Below are positions 7,144 to 7,535 of a stretch of DNA of 7,535 nucleotides, one piece after another. The DNA comes from Burkholderiales bacterium (GTDB lineage Bacteria > Actinomycetota > Thermoleophilia > Gaiellales > Gaiellaceae). The notes under the pieces were generated by a model. That model ran no database searches, was not told the origin of the DNA, and saw nothing but the letters and a program-made list of their open reading frames with translations. The stretch lies in contig JAICUZ010000119.1 of the NCBI GenBank assembly GCA_025935595.1, forward strand, positions 1 through 7,535, in the 5' to 3' direction. The position numbers and the translations under genes were made by a program. Each line of letters begins with the position of its first letter. Positions within the stretch are counted from its first letter, which is position 1.

Positions 7144-7165
7144 ACTCGCAGGCGCCTGAGTACTC
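7144..7165. promoter_or_regulatory. Two overlapping palindromes upstream of the beta-helix gene
   Basis: CAGGCGCCTG (7149-7158) and GAGTACTC (7158-7165) are perfect palindromes of 10 and 8 bases sharing one base. ACTC at 7144-7147 can also pair with GAGT at 7158-7161. They lie about 80-100 bases upstream of the GTG start of the beta-helix gene, a place where an operator or a 5'-leader structure would be expected. The function is inferred from position and symmetry only; short GC palindromes also arise by chance. Confidence 0.25.
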
Positions 7166-7199
7166 GACGCTACACCGCTTCCGAGATCGTGGCAGGAGG

Positions 7200-7225
7200 C
7201 GCGAGAACCATCTTCCCGGCTCGCG
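7200..7225 (-). terminator. Inverted repeat downstream of the MMPL gene
   Basis: CGCGAG (7200-7205) and CTCGCG (7220-7225) are perfect six-base arms around a 14-base loop, about 29-54 bases past the transporter stop on the minus strand. An alternative nested stem, CCCG (7215-7218) with CGGG (7224-7227), is also possible. No T run follows, so termination is only a possibility; the element could instead belong to the leader or promoter of the beta-helix gene. Confidence 0.2.
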
Positions 7226-7253
7226 GGTCCCAGACGGCCGTGTCACTGATCTG

Positions 7254-7535
7254 CTACACCGCGGGCAGGGCGGCCTTGGGGCCTTGCGGTTTTCCGCTTC
7301 CCTCGTCACGTTCGGGCGCGAGCGACGGCAGCCACTCGAGCCAGGTCGGCAGGTACCAGTTCCACTCGCCGAGCAGCTTCATCACGGCCGGCAAGAGAAC
7401 GCCGCGGACGATCGTTGCGTCGAGCAGGACTGCGACGGCGAGGCCGAACCCCATCTGCTCGAACTGGATCAACGACAGCGTCGCGAAGAGCCCGAAGACG
7501 GCGACCATGATGATCGCGGCGCTCGTGACCGTCGA
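7254..7535 (-). CDS. MMPL/RND-family membrane transporter, C-terminal end (5'-partial)
   Basis: The last 93 residues of a transporter of the MmpL/RND superfamily, which exports lipids or other hydrophobic compounds using the proton gradient. The frame is open through the right edge, so the ATG at 7508 is internal and the true start lies beyond the window. Two membrane helices are visible. The first begins with TVTSAAIIMVAVFG, the second is the stretch GFGLAVAVLLDATIVRGVLLP, followed by a loop with LLGEWNWYLPTWLEWLP. This pattern (TSAA..M, GLAVAVL.DATIVR, LG.WNW.LP) is highly typical of the final two helices of MMPL proteins. A charged and proline-rich cytoplasmic tail of about 25 residues ends at TAG (7256-7254). 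It lies on the same strand as the beta-helix and GGDEF-EAL genes, 186 bases upstream of the former. The cargo cannot be inferred. Confidence 0.92.
   Translation of the reverse strand, partial: STVTSAAIIMVAVFGLFATLSLIQFEQMGFGLAVAVLLDATIVRGVLLPAVMKLLGEWNWYLPTWLEWLPSLAPERDEGSGKPQGPKAALPAV

Noticed and set aside
7068..7253. The 186-base intergenic region as a possible tRNA or cyclic-di-GMP riboswitch
   Set aside because: No cloverleaf could be drawn and none of the conserved c-di-GMP riboswitch core sequences could be recognised by eye; only short palindromes are visible.

Overview
The window is GC-rich bacterial DNA and most resembles a high-GC actinobacterium. A Thermoleophilia-type lineage (Gaiellales/Solirubrobacterales) is my best guess, not a demonstrated assignment. 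Four things support an actinobacterium: the menaquinol-type bc complex pair with a three-helix Rieske protein and a PDWY cytochrome b, a coenzyme-F420-type luciferase-like oxidoreductase, an MmpL-type transporter end, and strong G/C bias at codon position 3. No mobile element, CRISPR array, rRNA or tRNA was seen.

Left part, + strand (1-3308): the 3' part of a Rieske iron-sulfur subunit gene (qcrA-like) overlaps by 4 bases the start of a cytochrome b gene (qcrB-like). Together they form the quinol-oxidising core of a respiratory bc complex; the usual cytochrome c partner gene would lie upstream, outside the window. In the 204-base gap after qcrB sits an unlisted 28-codon ORF (2227-2313) encoding a single hydrophobic helix, which could be a small subunit of the complex. 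Then comes a complete gene for an F420-dependent glucose-6-phosphate dehydrogenase-like enzyme that appears to lack the residues that bind the sugar phosphate.

Right part, - strand (7535-3315, read right to left): the C-terminal end of an MMPL/RND-family transporter; a 186-base intergenic region with palindromes; a large secreted protein with a concanavalin/LamG-like domain followed by a right-handed beta-helix; a GNRA-loop hairpin; and a membrane-anchored GGDEF-EAL protein in which both the cyclic-di-GMP synthase and phosphodiesterase motifs look intact. The last gene converges on the oxidoreductase gene with only 6 bases between stop codons.

The most promising under-described items are the micro-ORF next to qcrB and the pairing of the beta-helix surface protein with a dual GGDEF-EAL protein. 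Nothing in the window amounts to a clearly new multi-gene system.
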